64,000 nucleotides of DNA from Halioxenophilus aromaticivorans (GTDB lineage: Bacteria; Pseudomonadota; Gammaproteobacteria; Pseudomonadales; Cellvibrionaceae), in the NCBI RefSeq assembly GCF_042850945.1, contig NZ_AP031496.1:930001-994000 (forward strand). Reading direction: 5' to 3'. Numbering within the stretch: position 1 is the first letter of the stretch; the number at the start of each line of letters is the position of its first letter. Positions 54,907 through 63,453 of this stretch are shown here, piece by piece. Position numbers and translations under genes: made by a program. The notes below the pieces were generated by a model. That model saw only the letters and a list, made by a program, of their open reading frames with translations, was not told the DNA's origin and searched no databases.

Positions 54907-55860
54907 ATGTTGGTGAAAGGCAAATGGCAGTCGGCCTGGCAGCCGGTGCAAAATAAAGATGAACAGGGCCGGTTTATTCGGCAGACCTCGTATTTTCGCA
55001 ATTGGATTACGGCAGATGGTGCCCCCGGCCCAACCGGTAACGGCGGCTTTAAAGCAGAACCCGGCCGCTACCACCTATACATCGCATACATCTGCCCATG
55101 GGCCAGCCGAGCCTTAATGGCTAGGGCGATACTGGGGCTTACTGATTACATCACGGTATCGGTGGTTAACCCACAGTTGAGCGATCAGGGCTGGCGCTTT
55201 GGTGGCTACCCGGGCAGCGACGAAGCCGATGTTCTTAACCATTGCAAGTATCTACACCAGTTGTACACCCAGGTAGATCCAAGCTTCACCGGCCGCGCAA
55301 CGGTACCGGTGCTGTGGGATAACAAAACCAACACCATCGTTAACAACGAATCTGCGGATATTGTGCGCATGCTCAATTCCGCTTTTCGCCATCTAACCAA
55401 CGAGGGGCCTGATTTGTACCCAAGTGCACTGCAGTTGGATATAGACCAGCTCAACAGAACGCTATACACCGATTTTAATAACGGTGTTTATCAGGCTGGG
55501 TTCGCCTCTAGCCAGCAAGCCTATGATGAGGCCTACGAAAAAGTGTTTGCCGCCATGGATGGGTTGGAACACCAGCTGGCTGATGGCCGCCAGTATTTGT
55601 TTGGCGAACACATTACAGAAACGGATATCCGTGCTTATGTAACGTTGGTGCGATTCGACTTGGCCTATTACGGGCTATTTAAATGCAACCGCAATAGAGT
55701 TAAAGATATGCCAAATTTGCACGCCTATTTGCATCGCGTGCTAGCCTTAGATGCCGTAAAAAGCACCGTAAAGGTTGACCACATTAAAGCCGGCTATTAC
55801 TCGATTAAAGCGCTTAACCCCACCGGAATTGTGCCAGTGGGGCCAGCGGAGATCGGTTAA
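54907..55860 (+). CDS. yqjG: glutathionyl-hydroquinone reductase (Xi-class GST)
   Basis: The 317-aa enzyme reduces glutathionyl-hydroquinones to hydroquinone. The active-site Cys is in YICPWASRALMARAIL (CPWA, about residue 63). SFTGRATVPVLWDNKTNTIV, NNESADIVRMLN and the C-terminal LVRFDLAYYGLFKCNRNRV match YqjG/EcmB. AGGAG lies about 8 nt before ATG 54907. With DoxX and the divergent LysR it forms a quinone-stress unit. Confidence 0.95.
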   Translation: MLVKGKWQSAWQPVQNKDEQGRFIRQTSYFRNWITADGAPGPTGNGGFKAEPGRYHLYIAYICPWASRALMARAILGLTDYITVSVVNPQLSDQGWRFGGYPGSDEADVLNHCKYLHQLYTQVDPSFTGRATVPVLWDNKTNTIVNNESADIVRMLNSAFRHLTNEGPDLYPSALQLDIDQLNRTLYTDFNNGVYQAGFASSQQAYDEAYEKVFAAMDGLEHQLADGRQYLFGEHITETDIRAYVTLVRFDLAYYGLFKCNRNRVKDMPNLHAYLHRVLALDAVKSTVKVDHIKAGYYSIKALNPTGIVPVGPAEIG

Positions 55861-55903
55861 GCCGGCAGTCTTTTTAAAGTAGCGCGCTTGTAAAACAATG
55901 ATG

Positions 55904-55922
55904 GCGCTGGGTTGCCCAGCGT
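55904..55922. terminator. candidate bidirectional terminator
   Basis: CGCTGGG (55905-55911) pairs with CCCAGCG (55915-55921) around TTG, between the convergent yqjG and decarboxylase genes. There is no strong T-run, so the call is tentative. Confidence 0.4.
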
Positions 55923-55930
55923 CACCGCTG

Positions 55931-58171
55931 TTATTCTTTTACGCAGTCTATGGAGTACACCGCCTTACCGTTTACGACTTCTTTAACAAGGCCGTGAATA
56001 TCGGTTTCAAAACCGGGGAATAGCTCGTTAAATGTGCGTGCAAAGCGCAAGTACTCAACAATGGTTTTGTTAAAGCATTCCCCAGGGATTAACAGGGGAA
56101 TACCCGGTGGGTAGGGCGTTACCATCATGGCGGTTACTCGTCCCTCCAGTTCATCAATGGGGACCCGCTCAATTTCGCGGTGGGCCATTTTAGACCAGGC
56201 GTCCGTGGGGCGCATTGCGGGCGTTAAATCGCTTAGGTACATATCCGTGGTTAGGCGGGCAACGTTGTGTTGTTTGTACACGTCGTGGATTTTTTGGCAC
56301 AAATCCCTTAATCCCATGCCTTCGTACTGTGGGTGTTTAGCTAAAAAGTCTGGCATGCAGCGCCACAGTTGCATATTGGTATCGTAGCAATCTTTAAATT
56401 GCTGAAGCTCGGTAACCAGTGTATTCCAGCGGCCCTTGGTTATGCCGATAGTGAACATAATAAAAAACGAATAGAGGCCGCACTTCTCAACAATAATGCC
56501 GTGTTCACTTAAATACTTGGTGAGTAAACCAGCAGGAATACCCGACTCAGAAAAATGCCCGTCTACATCCAGCCCCGGGGTGATGATGGTGGCTTTGATT
56601 GGGTCTAGCATATTGAAGTCTTCGGCGAGATTGCCAAAGCCGTGCCAGCGCTCGTTGGCTTTTAACGTCCAGTGTTCGCGGTCGCCCATGCCTTCCTCGG
56701 CTAGGTAGTCCGGCCCCCACACTTTAAACCACCAATCGGCCCCCCATTCGTCGTCCACCTTGCGCATGGCGCGGCGAAACTCCATGGCCTCGGCAATGGA
56801 TTCCTCCACCAGTGCAGTGCCACCGGGTGGCTCCATCATAGCCGCGGCCACATCGCAGGAGGCGATAATGGCGTATTGCGGAGAGGTAGAGGTATGCATT
56901 AAATAGGCTTCGTTAAATAGGTCTTTATCCAGTTTTCGGTTGTCGGAATCCTGCACCAAGATTTGCGAAGCCTGGGAAATACCCGCCAATAATTTATGCG
57001 TGCTTTGGGTGGCAAAAACTAGGGAGTCTTTGCACGGCGTTCGGTCTTCACCAATAGCGTGAAAATCGCCATAAAAATCGTGAAACGCTGCGTGGGGCAG
57101 CCAGGCCTCATCAAAATGCAGGGAGTCTATTTTGCCGTCGAGTTCTTCTTTGATTTCTTCCACGTTGTACAGCACACCATCGTAGGTGCTTTGGGTGATG
57201 GTTAGCACTCGGGGCTTGGCGTTTTTATTTTCGATAAAGGGGTTTTTTTCGATTTTTGCGCGGATGTTTTCCCACTGAAATTCACTCTTGGGAATGGGGC
57301 CGATAATGCCAAAATTATTGCGGGTGGGCATTAGAAAAATGGGAATGGCGCCGGTCATAATGATGGAGTGCAGAATAGATTTATGGCAATTACGATCTAC
57401 CACCACGATATCGCCGGGGGCGACGGTGGAGTTCCATACGATTTTATTGGAGGTGGATGTACCATTGGTGACAAAAAACAAATGGTCCGAGTGAAAAATC
57501 CGCGCCGCGTTTTTCTCACTGGCGGCCACCGGCCCGGTGTGGTCTAGCAACTGACCTAATTCATCCACGGCATTACACACGTCGGCGCGTAACATATTCT
57601 CACCAAAAAACTGGTGGAACATATGGCCAACGGGGCTCTTTAAAAAAGCAACACCACCGGAATGCCCCGGGCAGTGCCAAGAGTAAGATCCATCGGCTGC
57701 GTAATCCACCAAGGCCTTAAAGAAGGGCGGCGCCAGGGTGGCCATATAGGCCTTGGCTTCGCGTACCACGGTACGCGCGATAAACTCCGGCGTATCTTCA
57801 AACATGTGAATAAACCCGTGCAGCTCTCGCAGTATATCGTTGGGGATATGGTAAGAGGTGCGGGTTTCACCGTAGAGGAAGATTGGGATGTCTGGGTTGC
57901 GATTGCGCAGCTCCGCCATAAAGGCGCGTAGGTTGCTTAACGTGAGCTCTGCTTGGTCGTCGTGGAACTCTTCATCGTCAATACTCAAGATAAAACACGA
58001 GGCGCGGCTCTGTTGCTGCACAAACGATGTTAAATCGCCGTAGCTGGTAACGCCCAAAACCTCTAGGCCTTCCGCTTCTATGGGTTCTACCAGTGATCGA
58101 ATGCCCAGGCCAGAGGTGTTCTCCGACCGGAAATCTTCATCAATGATAATAATAGGAAACTGAAAACGCAT
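55931..58171 (-). CDS. inducible-type Arg/Lys/Orn decarboxylase (AdiA-like)
   Basis: The 746-aa PLP enzyme has three parts. An N-terminal wing/receiver-like domain spans to ~130 (SRASCFILSIDDEEFHDDQA). The PLP-binding core follows, with the catalytic Lys in LVFATQSTHKLLAGISQASQ. The C-terminal Orn/Lys/Arg decarboxylase domain has VTAMMVTPYPPGIPLLIPGE. Length and motifs fit AdiA, LdcC/CadA and SpeF; overall it looks most like biodegradative arginine decarboxylases, but the substrate needs testing. ATG 58171 has GAGG 6 nt upstream. No antiporter gene is adjacent, unlike acid-resistance systems of enterobacteria. Confidence 0.92.
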   Translation of the reverse strand: MRFQFPIIIIDEDFRSENTSGLGIRSLVEPIEAEGLEVLGVTSYGDLTSFVQQQSRASCFILSIDDEEFHDDQAELTLSNLRAFMAELRNRNPDIPIFLYGETRTSYHIPNDILRELHGFIHMFEDTPEFIARTVVREAKAYMATLAPPFFKALVDYAADGSYSWHCPGHSGGVAFLKSPVGHMFHQFFGENMLRADVCNAVDELGQLLDHTGPVAASEKNAARIFHSDHLFFVTNGTSTSNKIVWNSTVAPGDIVVVDRNCHKSILHSIIMTGAIPIFLMPTRNNFGIIGPIPKSEFQWENIRAKIEKNPFIENKNAKPRVLTITQSTYDGVLYNVEEIKEELDGKIDSLHFDEAWLPHAAFHDFYGDFHAIGEDRTPCKDSLVFATQSTHKLLAGISQASQILVQDSDNRKLDKDLFNEAYLMHTSTSPQYAIIASCDVAAAMMEPPGGTALVEESIAEAMEFRRAMRKVDDEWGADWWFKVWGPDYLAEEGMGDREHWTLKANERWHGFGNLAEDFNMLDPIKATIITPGLDVDGHFSESGIPAGLLTKYLSEHGIIVEKCGLYSFFIMFTIGITKGRWNTLVTELQQFKDCYDTNMQLWRCMPDFLAKHPQYEGMGLRDLCQKIHDVYKQHNVARLTTDMYLSDLTPAMRPTDAWSKMAHREIERVPIDELEGRVTAMMVTPYPPGIPLLIPGECFNKTIVEYLRFARTFNELFPGFETDIHGLVKEVVNGKAVYSIDCVKE

Positions 58172-58724
58172 GCTGCACCTCAATTACAAAGGGGCCGGAA
58201 TCGGCAGTGGCTGTTATTGTGGTGGGCAGTGTAAACCAAGCTTGTGGGGCGGGCTACAAATAACGATTGGCCAGTAAACTGGCCCTTTTCACAGGCTGCA
58301 TTAGGGTTAACAGCTGTCTAACATGCCAAGCGCCATTCAGGAGGGTGGGGGCCAAGAGGGTGGGCCATAGGGATAAGCATGGCAGGAGAATGGGGCCGAT
58401 GGCGAATAGCCCAGGCGGGCAAAGGCAACTAATTGCTTTTGTAGCGGTCGCATCAGTATGCCAACTTTTAAACGCTGTTTTGCCAAGGCTGAATCTAAGG
58501 CCAATGCAAGTTACCTCCGTCCAGGCACTGATACAGTCGCCCAGCTCGTACCACTTCATGGCGGTCCGCCTCGTCGGCGGGTGTGCCAACTCTGGCAATA
58601 ACGCGCCGTCGTGTTCTAAAGGGTAAAGCATTGCGCTTTCCGTTATCTTTAAAATTTATTTTTACACATCGCTTCCGGGCACCGGCTGGCATAACCGTTT
58701 ATGTTGCTTTACTGGGAGATACCC
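58172..58724. other. intergenic region without a supported gene
   Basis: This 550-bp gap has only shadow ORFs on both strands with no motif I recognise. It separates the decarboxylase gene from a broken peptidase gene and may be eroded DNA. Confidence 0.4.
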
Positions 58725-59344
58725 ATGGCTAAGCTATTTTTAACCTCATCTTTTGTCGACGTATTTTAACAACGCATTCATCGCTTAGCGCAGGGTAAAA
58801 GCGTTGCGTTTATCCCTACCGCCAGCAAGGTGGAAGAGGTCAGTTTTTACGCAGAAAAGGCTAGGCTCTGTGTTGATCAGCTGGGCATCGACGCACATGA
58901 ATTGGATATCGCCACGGTAGCCAAGCAAGATATTCGCCAAACACTTGAGCGTTGTGATTATGTCTACCTGTCTGGCGGTAAACCTTATTATTTGTTGCAG
59001 CAGTTGCGCGCTACCGGTGCAGACCGATGGATCTTAAATGAGGCCGGAAAGGGCATGGCTATTATTGGTGAATCGGCCGCCAGTATCGTCATGGCGCCTA
59101 GTATTAACTACTTAGCAGCCATGGACGACCCCACTGTGCGGCAGGCCTAAGCGATTATACGGCTCTTAAGCTCGTTGCTTTTTACCCAGTACCCCAAAGC
59201 GGCAGCGAACACTTTCAGCCGGCGATTGATAAAGTTGTAGAGGACTACCAACAGTTGGACTTAAGGTTGTTGACCAATCAGCAGGCGTTGGAGGTGACCG
59301 ATAACAACGTTGTCTTATTTGATCAAAACAATGAAGTTAAGTGA
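58725..59344 (+). pseudogene. peptidase S51 (dipeptidase E-like) pseudogene
   Basis: From ATG 58725 (GGGAG upstream) the frame reads MAKLFLTSSFVDVF and then meets a TAA. It resumes as GKSVAFIPTASKVEEVSFYA, DYVYLSGGKPYYLLQQLRAT and GMAIIGESAASIVMAPS, matching peptidase S51 (Ser nucleophile within GESAAS; relatives usually have G-S-A-G-A). After a second stop and frameshift near 59148 it continues DYTALKLVAFYPVPQSGSEH to NNEVK and TGA at 59342-59344. Two lesions make a functional product unlikely. The intact enzyme cleaves Asp-X dipeptides. Confidence 0.82.
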
Positions 59345-59387
59345 CTGGAGCGTTGACACTCGGGTGTTAATCTCTACCTGCGGCATG

Positions 59388-59449
59388 GTTGTTTGCAGCG
59401 AGTAATTAATTGCAGTAAGTAGTTGTTTGCAGTTAGCGGTTGTTTGTAG
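59388..59449. repeat. three copies of an 11-bp motif GTTGTTTGYAG
   Basis: GTTGTTTGCAG at 59388-59398 and 59422-59432, and GTTGTTTGTAG at 59439-59449, lie upstream of the 41-aa basic gene. The spacing is irregular (34 and 17 bp). Confidence 0.65.
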
Positions 59450-59476
59450 TGAAGAGTTCTTTGAGGGGAAAATCTT

Positions 59477-59602
59477 ATGTCTGTTGGTGTTAAGTGCGTT
59501 AAACGTACCACGAGCAATAAACGAGCTACTCAGATCAAGATTGCTCGGCGTAAAAAATGCCTGTATCAACACCTGCACACACCCACCACCGCCACGAGCT
59601 AA
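59477..59602 (+). CDS. 41-aa basic small protein in the repeat unit
   Basis: The product starts MSVGVKCVKRTTSNKRATQI and continues KIARRKKCLYQHLHTPTTATS. GAGGGG lies 9 nt before ATG 59477. A second, 5'-truncated copy at 63211-63291 differs at ten codons, of which seven changes are synonymous, so selection appears to have acted on the protein. It is rich in Lys/Arg and has two Cys. Its stop (59600-59602) overlaps the convergent gene's stop. I do not recognise the family. Confidence 0.6.
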   Translation: MSVGVKCVKRTTSNKRATQIKIARRKKCLYQHLHTPTTATS

Positions 59603-59764
59603 CGTTTAAAAAGTATATCCAACAAAGATTTGCTTTTTATGGGGGGGATGGCGTCGCCTTGTTCGTCGATCAAGACTCCACTTTTGGCCGCTGATTTTAG
59701 TGCCGTATCGATTAGCTCAGCATCCATAGGCAGCGCCGCTTTCATTGATTGATAGGACGCAGGC
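59522..59764. repeat. 243-bp direct repeat, copy A
   Basis: This segment matches 63211-63453 base for base in register, without gaps and by eye about 85% identical. It carries the 3' half of a 41-aa basic gene and the last ~50 codons of a convergent minus-strand gene. The sequences on the right diverge abruptly after 59764. Confidence 0.85.
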
Positions 59765-59871
59765 CCTAACTGAATCGATAGGAAAGCGCCTTGATTAGGG
59801 AGCGCGAAAACTGAATAGTGAATCGGGCCACCGCTTGCGGAATAGCTCAGACTGGCCTCCTTATTTGACAA
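59599..59871 (-). CDS. 90-aa protein sharing its C-terminus with the 220-aa gene
   Basis: Residues ~43-90 (SYQSMKAALPMDAELIDTAL to SLLDILFKR) are nearly identical to the end of the 220-aa protein at 63288-63950. The first 42 residues (YSASGGPIHYSVFALPNQGA) are unrelated. The TTG start at 59871 is weak. AAGGAGG lies inside the reading frame, so a start just downstream (CTG near 59855) may be used instead. It may be a truncated or recombined gene remnant. Function unknown. Confidence 0.5.
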   Translation of the reverse strand: MSNKEASLSYSASGGPIHYSVFALPNQGAFLSIQLGPASYQSMKAALPMDAELIDTALKSAAKSGVLIDEQGDAIPPIKSKSLLDILFKR

Positions 59872-60039
59872 AATAATTTACCGGTGTACTATATGTTAAT
59901 CATTGTTGCCTGGGTTGTGTACGAACAATAAACCTGGTCAATCAGGCATTCCCTGGTTGAACCTGCCGGGTTTACTGGTATGAGTCGATTTAACTAACGG
60001 CTTAATCATACAACGATAACTATTCTGTGAGAGAGTAAT

Positions 60040-60762
60040 ATGAATCAAAGAACCGGCCTTAACTATGAATTGGTCAGCGCTTGGTGTGGGCCTGTTTTTT
60101 TGATTGCGTTTGTTATTTTTTGGGGGGTGCTGGGGCAAAATCTTCCTAACCCGGCACCTTCTTTAACCGCCGTGGAGCTGGCAGATCGGTATGTCGAAAA
60201 CCTGGAGATGATTCGTTTAGGTTTTATCATTTCATTGATTACGGTTGTGTTATACCTTCCCTGGACGTCTCTACTAAGTATGCAAATGGAGCGCATCGAA
60301 GGGCCGTACACGGTACTTTCGAAATTGCAGCTTTTGGGTGGCGGGCTTACCGTTATGGTTGTTTCCTTTAGCGCCATGTTTTGGGTGGTGGCGGGTTTCC
60401 GGCCTGAGCAGTCGCCAGAGATGATACAAATGTTAACCGACGTGGGCTGGTTGTGTATTGATCTACAGTATGCGTGTACAACGCTACAGATGTTTGCAGC
60501 CGCTTTCGTTGGTTTGAGCGATACGAGAGAGGTAAAACTTTTTCCGCGCTGGGTGTGTTTCCTTACCATTTGGTGCGGCATTAGCTTTATACCAGCCAGC
60601 CTAACCGGCGTGTTAAAAACGGGCCCCTTTGCTTGGAACGGCTTACTAAGTTACTACATCCCCTACGCGTGTTGGCTGGGGTGGTATTCTATTGCCAGCT
60701 ATTTCATGCTTAAGGATGTTTATCGCCGCAAAGCGCTTGTGACTGAGGCGCCTGGGGCTTGA
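60040..60762 (+). CDS. hypothetical membrane protein
   Basis: This 240-aa protein has about six hydrophobic segments: GPVFLIAFVIFWGVLGQNL, LGFIISLITVVLYLPW, LGGGLTVMVVSFSAMFWVVA, TLQMFAAAFVGL, VCFLTIWCGISFIPASLTGV and YACWLGWYSIASYFMLKDV. I recall similar proteins in actinobacteria and marine bacteria, without a known role. GAGAG lies about 8 nt upstream of ATG 60040. It lies between the two copies of a direct repeat and may have arrived with that rearrangement (inference). Confidence 0.8.
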   Translation: MNQRTGLNYELVSAWCGPVFLIAFVIFWGVLGQNLPNPAPSLTAVELADRYVENLEMIRLGFIISLITVVLYLPWTSLLSMQMERIEGPYTVLSKLQLLGGGLTVMVVSFSAMFWVVAGFRPEQSPEMIQMLTDVGWLCIDLQYACTTLQMFAAAFVGLSDTREVKLFPRWVCFLTIWCGISFIPASLTGVLKTGPFAWNGLLSYYIPYACWLGWYSIASYFMLKDVYRRKALVTEAPGA

Positions 60763-61270
60763 GTGGTGGGGGGTGAAGTACTCCGGTCAACTTCACCCCA
60801 ACAGCCAGTCAAGTGCTTGTGTGTCTGTGTTGGTAGGTTGTTATCGGCGTATCAACACAGACACGTTATTCACAGTGTTTAGGTCTTCGTCACGCGCGAG
60901 CATTGGGTGTATCTTTCTATAAGGCTGATTACTATAAGGCTGATTAGTTTGCTCTGTTCCTTACTTGCTACGATGCCTCCACTATTGGCCAAACTGTCTT
61001 TGCTTAAGGCCATTCAGAAATGTTTGTACGTGCGCACGGCGCTGTGCCAGCGATGGTACCGTGGCACTCGCCCTGAAACCGGTTTAATGGCGCTATGCCG
61101 AGGTTTACCAAAGCGTACCGTCGGTGGATAGGGTGTTTGGTTTCGGGGCTGAACCATGTGGGGTTTAGTGCCTAACATTCTTAGCTAAAATCGGTAAAAT
61201 AGTGGCATTTAACCCGATTCTTTATCCATGGCGAGTATAATCCGCGTGGACAACACTAAGAGGTTTTTGC
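60763..61270. other. intergenic region without a supported gene
   Basis: A 74-codon open frame at 60907-61131 is not supported by start context or recognisable similarity. The region contains the 15-bp tandem duplication at 60917-60946. Nothing else was seen. Confidence 0.45.
60917..60946. repeat. 2 x 15-bp perfect tandem duplication
   Basis: CTATAAGGCTGATTA occurs twice in direct succession (60917-60931 and 60932-60946) without a mismatch. Confidence 0.9.
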
Positions 61271-61798
61271 GTGAGAGGAACAGAGCGACTTAAAGTAATC
61301 GAAAAAACCACAGATCCCCTTTTTGATGCATTACCGTTGTTGCCTAAGGCTGAAACGATTTTAGTCCGCTTGCTGCGGGTAGGCGCTCTAGGTTTAGACG
61401 AGTATTTTGCGCATATTTTTCGCCACTTGGATATAACCGAGAAACATTACCATGCTTTATGTGTATTGGTTTCCACTCGTCAGGGTACTTTGTATCCTAG
61501 CGAGCTGAGTGAAATTATCGGAACAAGTAGAGCCAACATAACGAAAGTTTTGTCATCGCTCGAAGCGAAAGGGTATGTAAGCCGTAAAAATAGTAATAAA
61601 GATGGGCGTCGTAATAGTATTTTAATTACAACCAAGGGCCGCCAAATAGTGGGCCGTATTACCGAGCAAATGGATACGCCAGTAGAGGCTGCGTTTGCTA
61701 ATCTCACCAGTCGCGAGCGTAACCAGCTCGATAAATTACTGCGTAAAATGATCGTTTCGTTTGATGACGCTCTGCATGCCAATGATCCGATTGTGTAG
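61271..61798 (+). CDS. MarR family transcriptional regulator
   Basis: The 175-aa regulator has ITEKHYHALCVLVSTRQGTL before the HTH, LYPSELSEIIGTSRANITKV as the helix-turn-helix, and SLEAKGYVSRKNSNKDGRRN as the wing with the conserved D-G-R-R. GTG 61271 has AAGAGG upstream. It lies 96 bp before a luciferase-like monooxygenase gene on the same strand, which it may regulate. No obvious dyad was seen in the short gap. Confidence 0.9.
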   Translation: MRGTERLKVIEKTTDPLFDALPLLPKAETILVRLLRVGALGLDEYFAHIFRHLDITEKHYHALCVLVSTRQGTLYPSELSEIIGTSRANITKVLSSLEAKGYVSRKNSNKDGRRNSILITTKGRQIVGRITEQMDTPVEAAFANLTSRERNQLDKLLRKMIVSFDDALHANDPIV

Positions 61799-61894
61799 CC
61801 GCGGTTTGGTTTAGGCTCGCAGTTGCTGATATTTGACGGGTGCGTTCTAAGTGTTTACCTTGCTTTGTCCCTTTAGTCTATTGTGTTGGTTGAA

Positions 61895-62884
61895 ATGGTT
61901 CCACTGTCGATTTTGGATTTAGTACGTGTTACAGAAGCATCAGGGGTCCGTGGTGCGTTGGATAACGCCAGAGACCTGGCCGCCCACGCTGAAGGGTGGG
62001 GCTATCGGCGATACTGGGTGGCAGAGCATCATAATATGGTCAGTATCGCTTCGGCGGCGACATCCGTGGTTATTGGCCATATCGCCGCGGGTACTCAAAC
62101 GATCCGCGTTGGCTCTGGTGGCATTATGCTACCCAACCATTCGCCGCTGGTTGTGGCCGAGCAATTTGGTACTCTGGCGGAGCTGTATCCAAACCGTATT
62201 GACTTAGGCTTAGGCAGAGCGCCAGGAACGGATCAGATGACGCTAAGAGCCTTACGCAGGTCACCGGCGGCGGCCGAGCGTTTCTCCGAGGATGTTAGCG
62301 AGCTACAAATGCTCTTGGGCGAGCCGGTGCCAGGCCAAAGCATAAAAGCGATACCCGGTGCAGGAACAAACGTACCCTTGTGGATTTTGGGCTCCAGCTT
62401 ATTTGGTGCTCAGCTTGCTGCCGAAAAAGGATTACCCTATGCTTTTGCCTCGCACTTTGCCCCGCAGCAGTTGATTGCTGCATTGCGCATTTACCGCCGT
62501 TATTTTAAACCCTCGCAGCAACTAACCGCGCCCCACGCCGTCGTAACCATTAATGTCATAGCTGCTGACACCGATGAGGAGGCGCAGTACCTGGCCACCA
62601 CAAAATTGATGTCTTTTACCAATTTAATTCGCGGTCAATTTCAGTTAAGCCAGCCACCAATTGAATCAATGGACAATTATTGGTCTCAGCCTGAGAAATC
62701 ACAGGTAATGTCCATGCTTGCGCGTACCGTGGTTGGCTCTAAAGCCACGGTGGCCCGTGGTGTCGCTGATATCGTTACCGAGACCGAAGCGGATGAAATA
62801 TTGGTTGTGAGCGATGTATACGACCACCAAAAGCGATTGCGTTCGTATCAGTTGTTGCGAGAAGCGTTTGAAGAGCATGGCTGA
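61895..62884 (+). CDS. LLM class flavin-dependent oxidoreductase (luciferase-like)
   Basis: The 329-aa FMN/F420-type monooxygenase fold protein has PLSILDLVRVTEASG, the AEGWGYRRYWVAEHHNMVSI motif, TIRVGSGGIMLPNHSPLVVA and FGTLAELYPNRIDLGLGRAP. These are diagnostic for the group-1 LLM family (LuxA-like MsnO8 type). ATG 61895 gives the usual N-terminus; GTG 61883 is an alternative. There is no strong ribosome site. It probably works with the upstream MarR regulator in oxidation of an unknown compound. Confidence 0.92.
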   Translation: MVPLSILDLVRVTEASGVRGALDNARDLAAHAEGWGYRRYWVAEHHNMVSIASAATSVVIGHIAAGTQTIRVGSGGIMLPNHSPLVVAEQFGTLAELYPNRIDLGLGRAPGTDQMTLRALRRSPAAAERFSEDVSELQMLLGEPVPGQSIKAIPGAGTNVPLWILGSSLFGAQLAAEKGLPYAFASHFAPQQLIAALRIYRRYFKPSQQLTAPHAVVTINVIAADTDEEAQYLATTKLMSFTNLIRGQFQLSQPPIESMDNYWSQPEKSQVMSMLARTVVGSKATVARGVADIVTETEADEILVVSDVYDHQKRLRSYQLLREAFEEHG

Positions 62885-63210
62885 CCCATGAACACTGGGA
62901 GTGGAAGCCACGTTGCAATGATGTTGACCGATGGCTGTGAGGGTGTTTAAGGCGGTTTTTGAGTGGCATGGTGATAGAAACATAAAGGGTAGAACATCTT
63001 CAGTCGATATCGCCATCAATCCCCAGGCTTGCCAAAATAACCGGGGTGCTATTTTTATTCTTCGTATAAACAGTATTGCTCAAGTACAAACCGGTATAGG
63101 TATACTAGAGATACGTATTTCTTTGCGTTGAGTGTTTTGCCTGTGCAGCGCTTACCGCACGGCGTTAGGGTATTGGATAACACTTTGTTGGCCCTCGTAA
63201 GATCGTAAAG
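62885..63210. other. intergenic region without a supported gene
   Basis: Only short open frames are present, with no recognisable motifs. The region leads into copy B of the direct repeat. Confidence 0.45.
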
Positions 63211-63291
63211 CGACCTACCCAGATCAAAATTGCTCGGCGTAAAAAGTGCTTGTATCAATACTTGCACACGCCTACTGCCGCCGCGAGCTAA
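63211..63291 (+). pseudogene. 5'-truncated copy of the 41-aa basic gene
   Basis: The frame reads KRPTQIKIARRKKCLYQYLH and ends PTAAAS with TAA at 63289-63291, matching the last two thirds of the 59477 gene. Upstream in frame there is a TAA near 63178 and no start codon between. The frame is otherwise intact and seven of its ten codon differences from copy A are synonymous. Confidence 0.6.
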
Positions 63292-63453
63292 CGTTTAAAA
63301 AGCATATCCAACAAAGATTTGCTTTCTATGGGGGGGATGGCCTCGCCTTGTTCGTCGATTAAAACTCCGTTTTTGGCCGCTGAGTTTAGTACTGTATCGA
63401 TTAGCTCTGCATCCATAGGCAGTGCGGCCTTCATTGATTGGTAGGATACAGGC
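63211..63453. repeat. 243-bp direct repeat, copy B
   Basis: It matches 59522-59764 in register with a constant offset of 3689 bp and no gap. Here the minus-strand gene is complete (220 aa), so copy B is probably the original locus and copy A the derived one for that gene. Confidence 0.85.

Noticed and set aside
58254..58631. 125-codon minus-strand and 119-codon plus-strand frames in the decarboxylase-peptidase gap
   Set aside because: They overlap each other on opposite strands. Neither shows a domain, and residue composition looks like shadow translation.
60907..61131. 74-codon plus-strand frame rich in Leu
   Set aside because: It begins inside the 15-bp tandem duplication region, has no ribosome site and no recognisable similarity.
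62931..63131. 66-codon plus-strand frame between the LLM gene and the repeat
   Set aside because: No ribosome site, no motif and no continuation in the duplicated locus.
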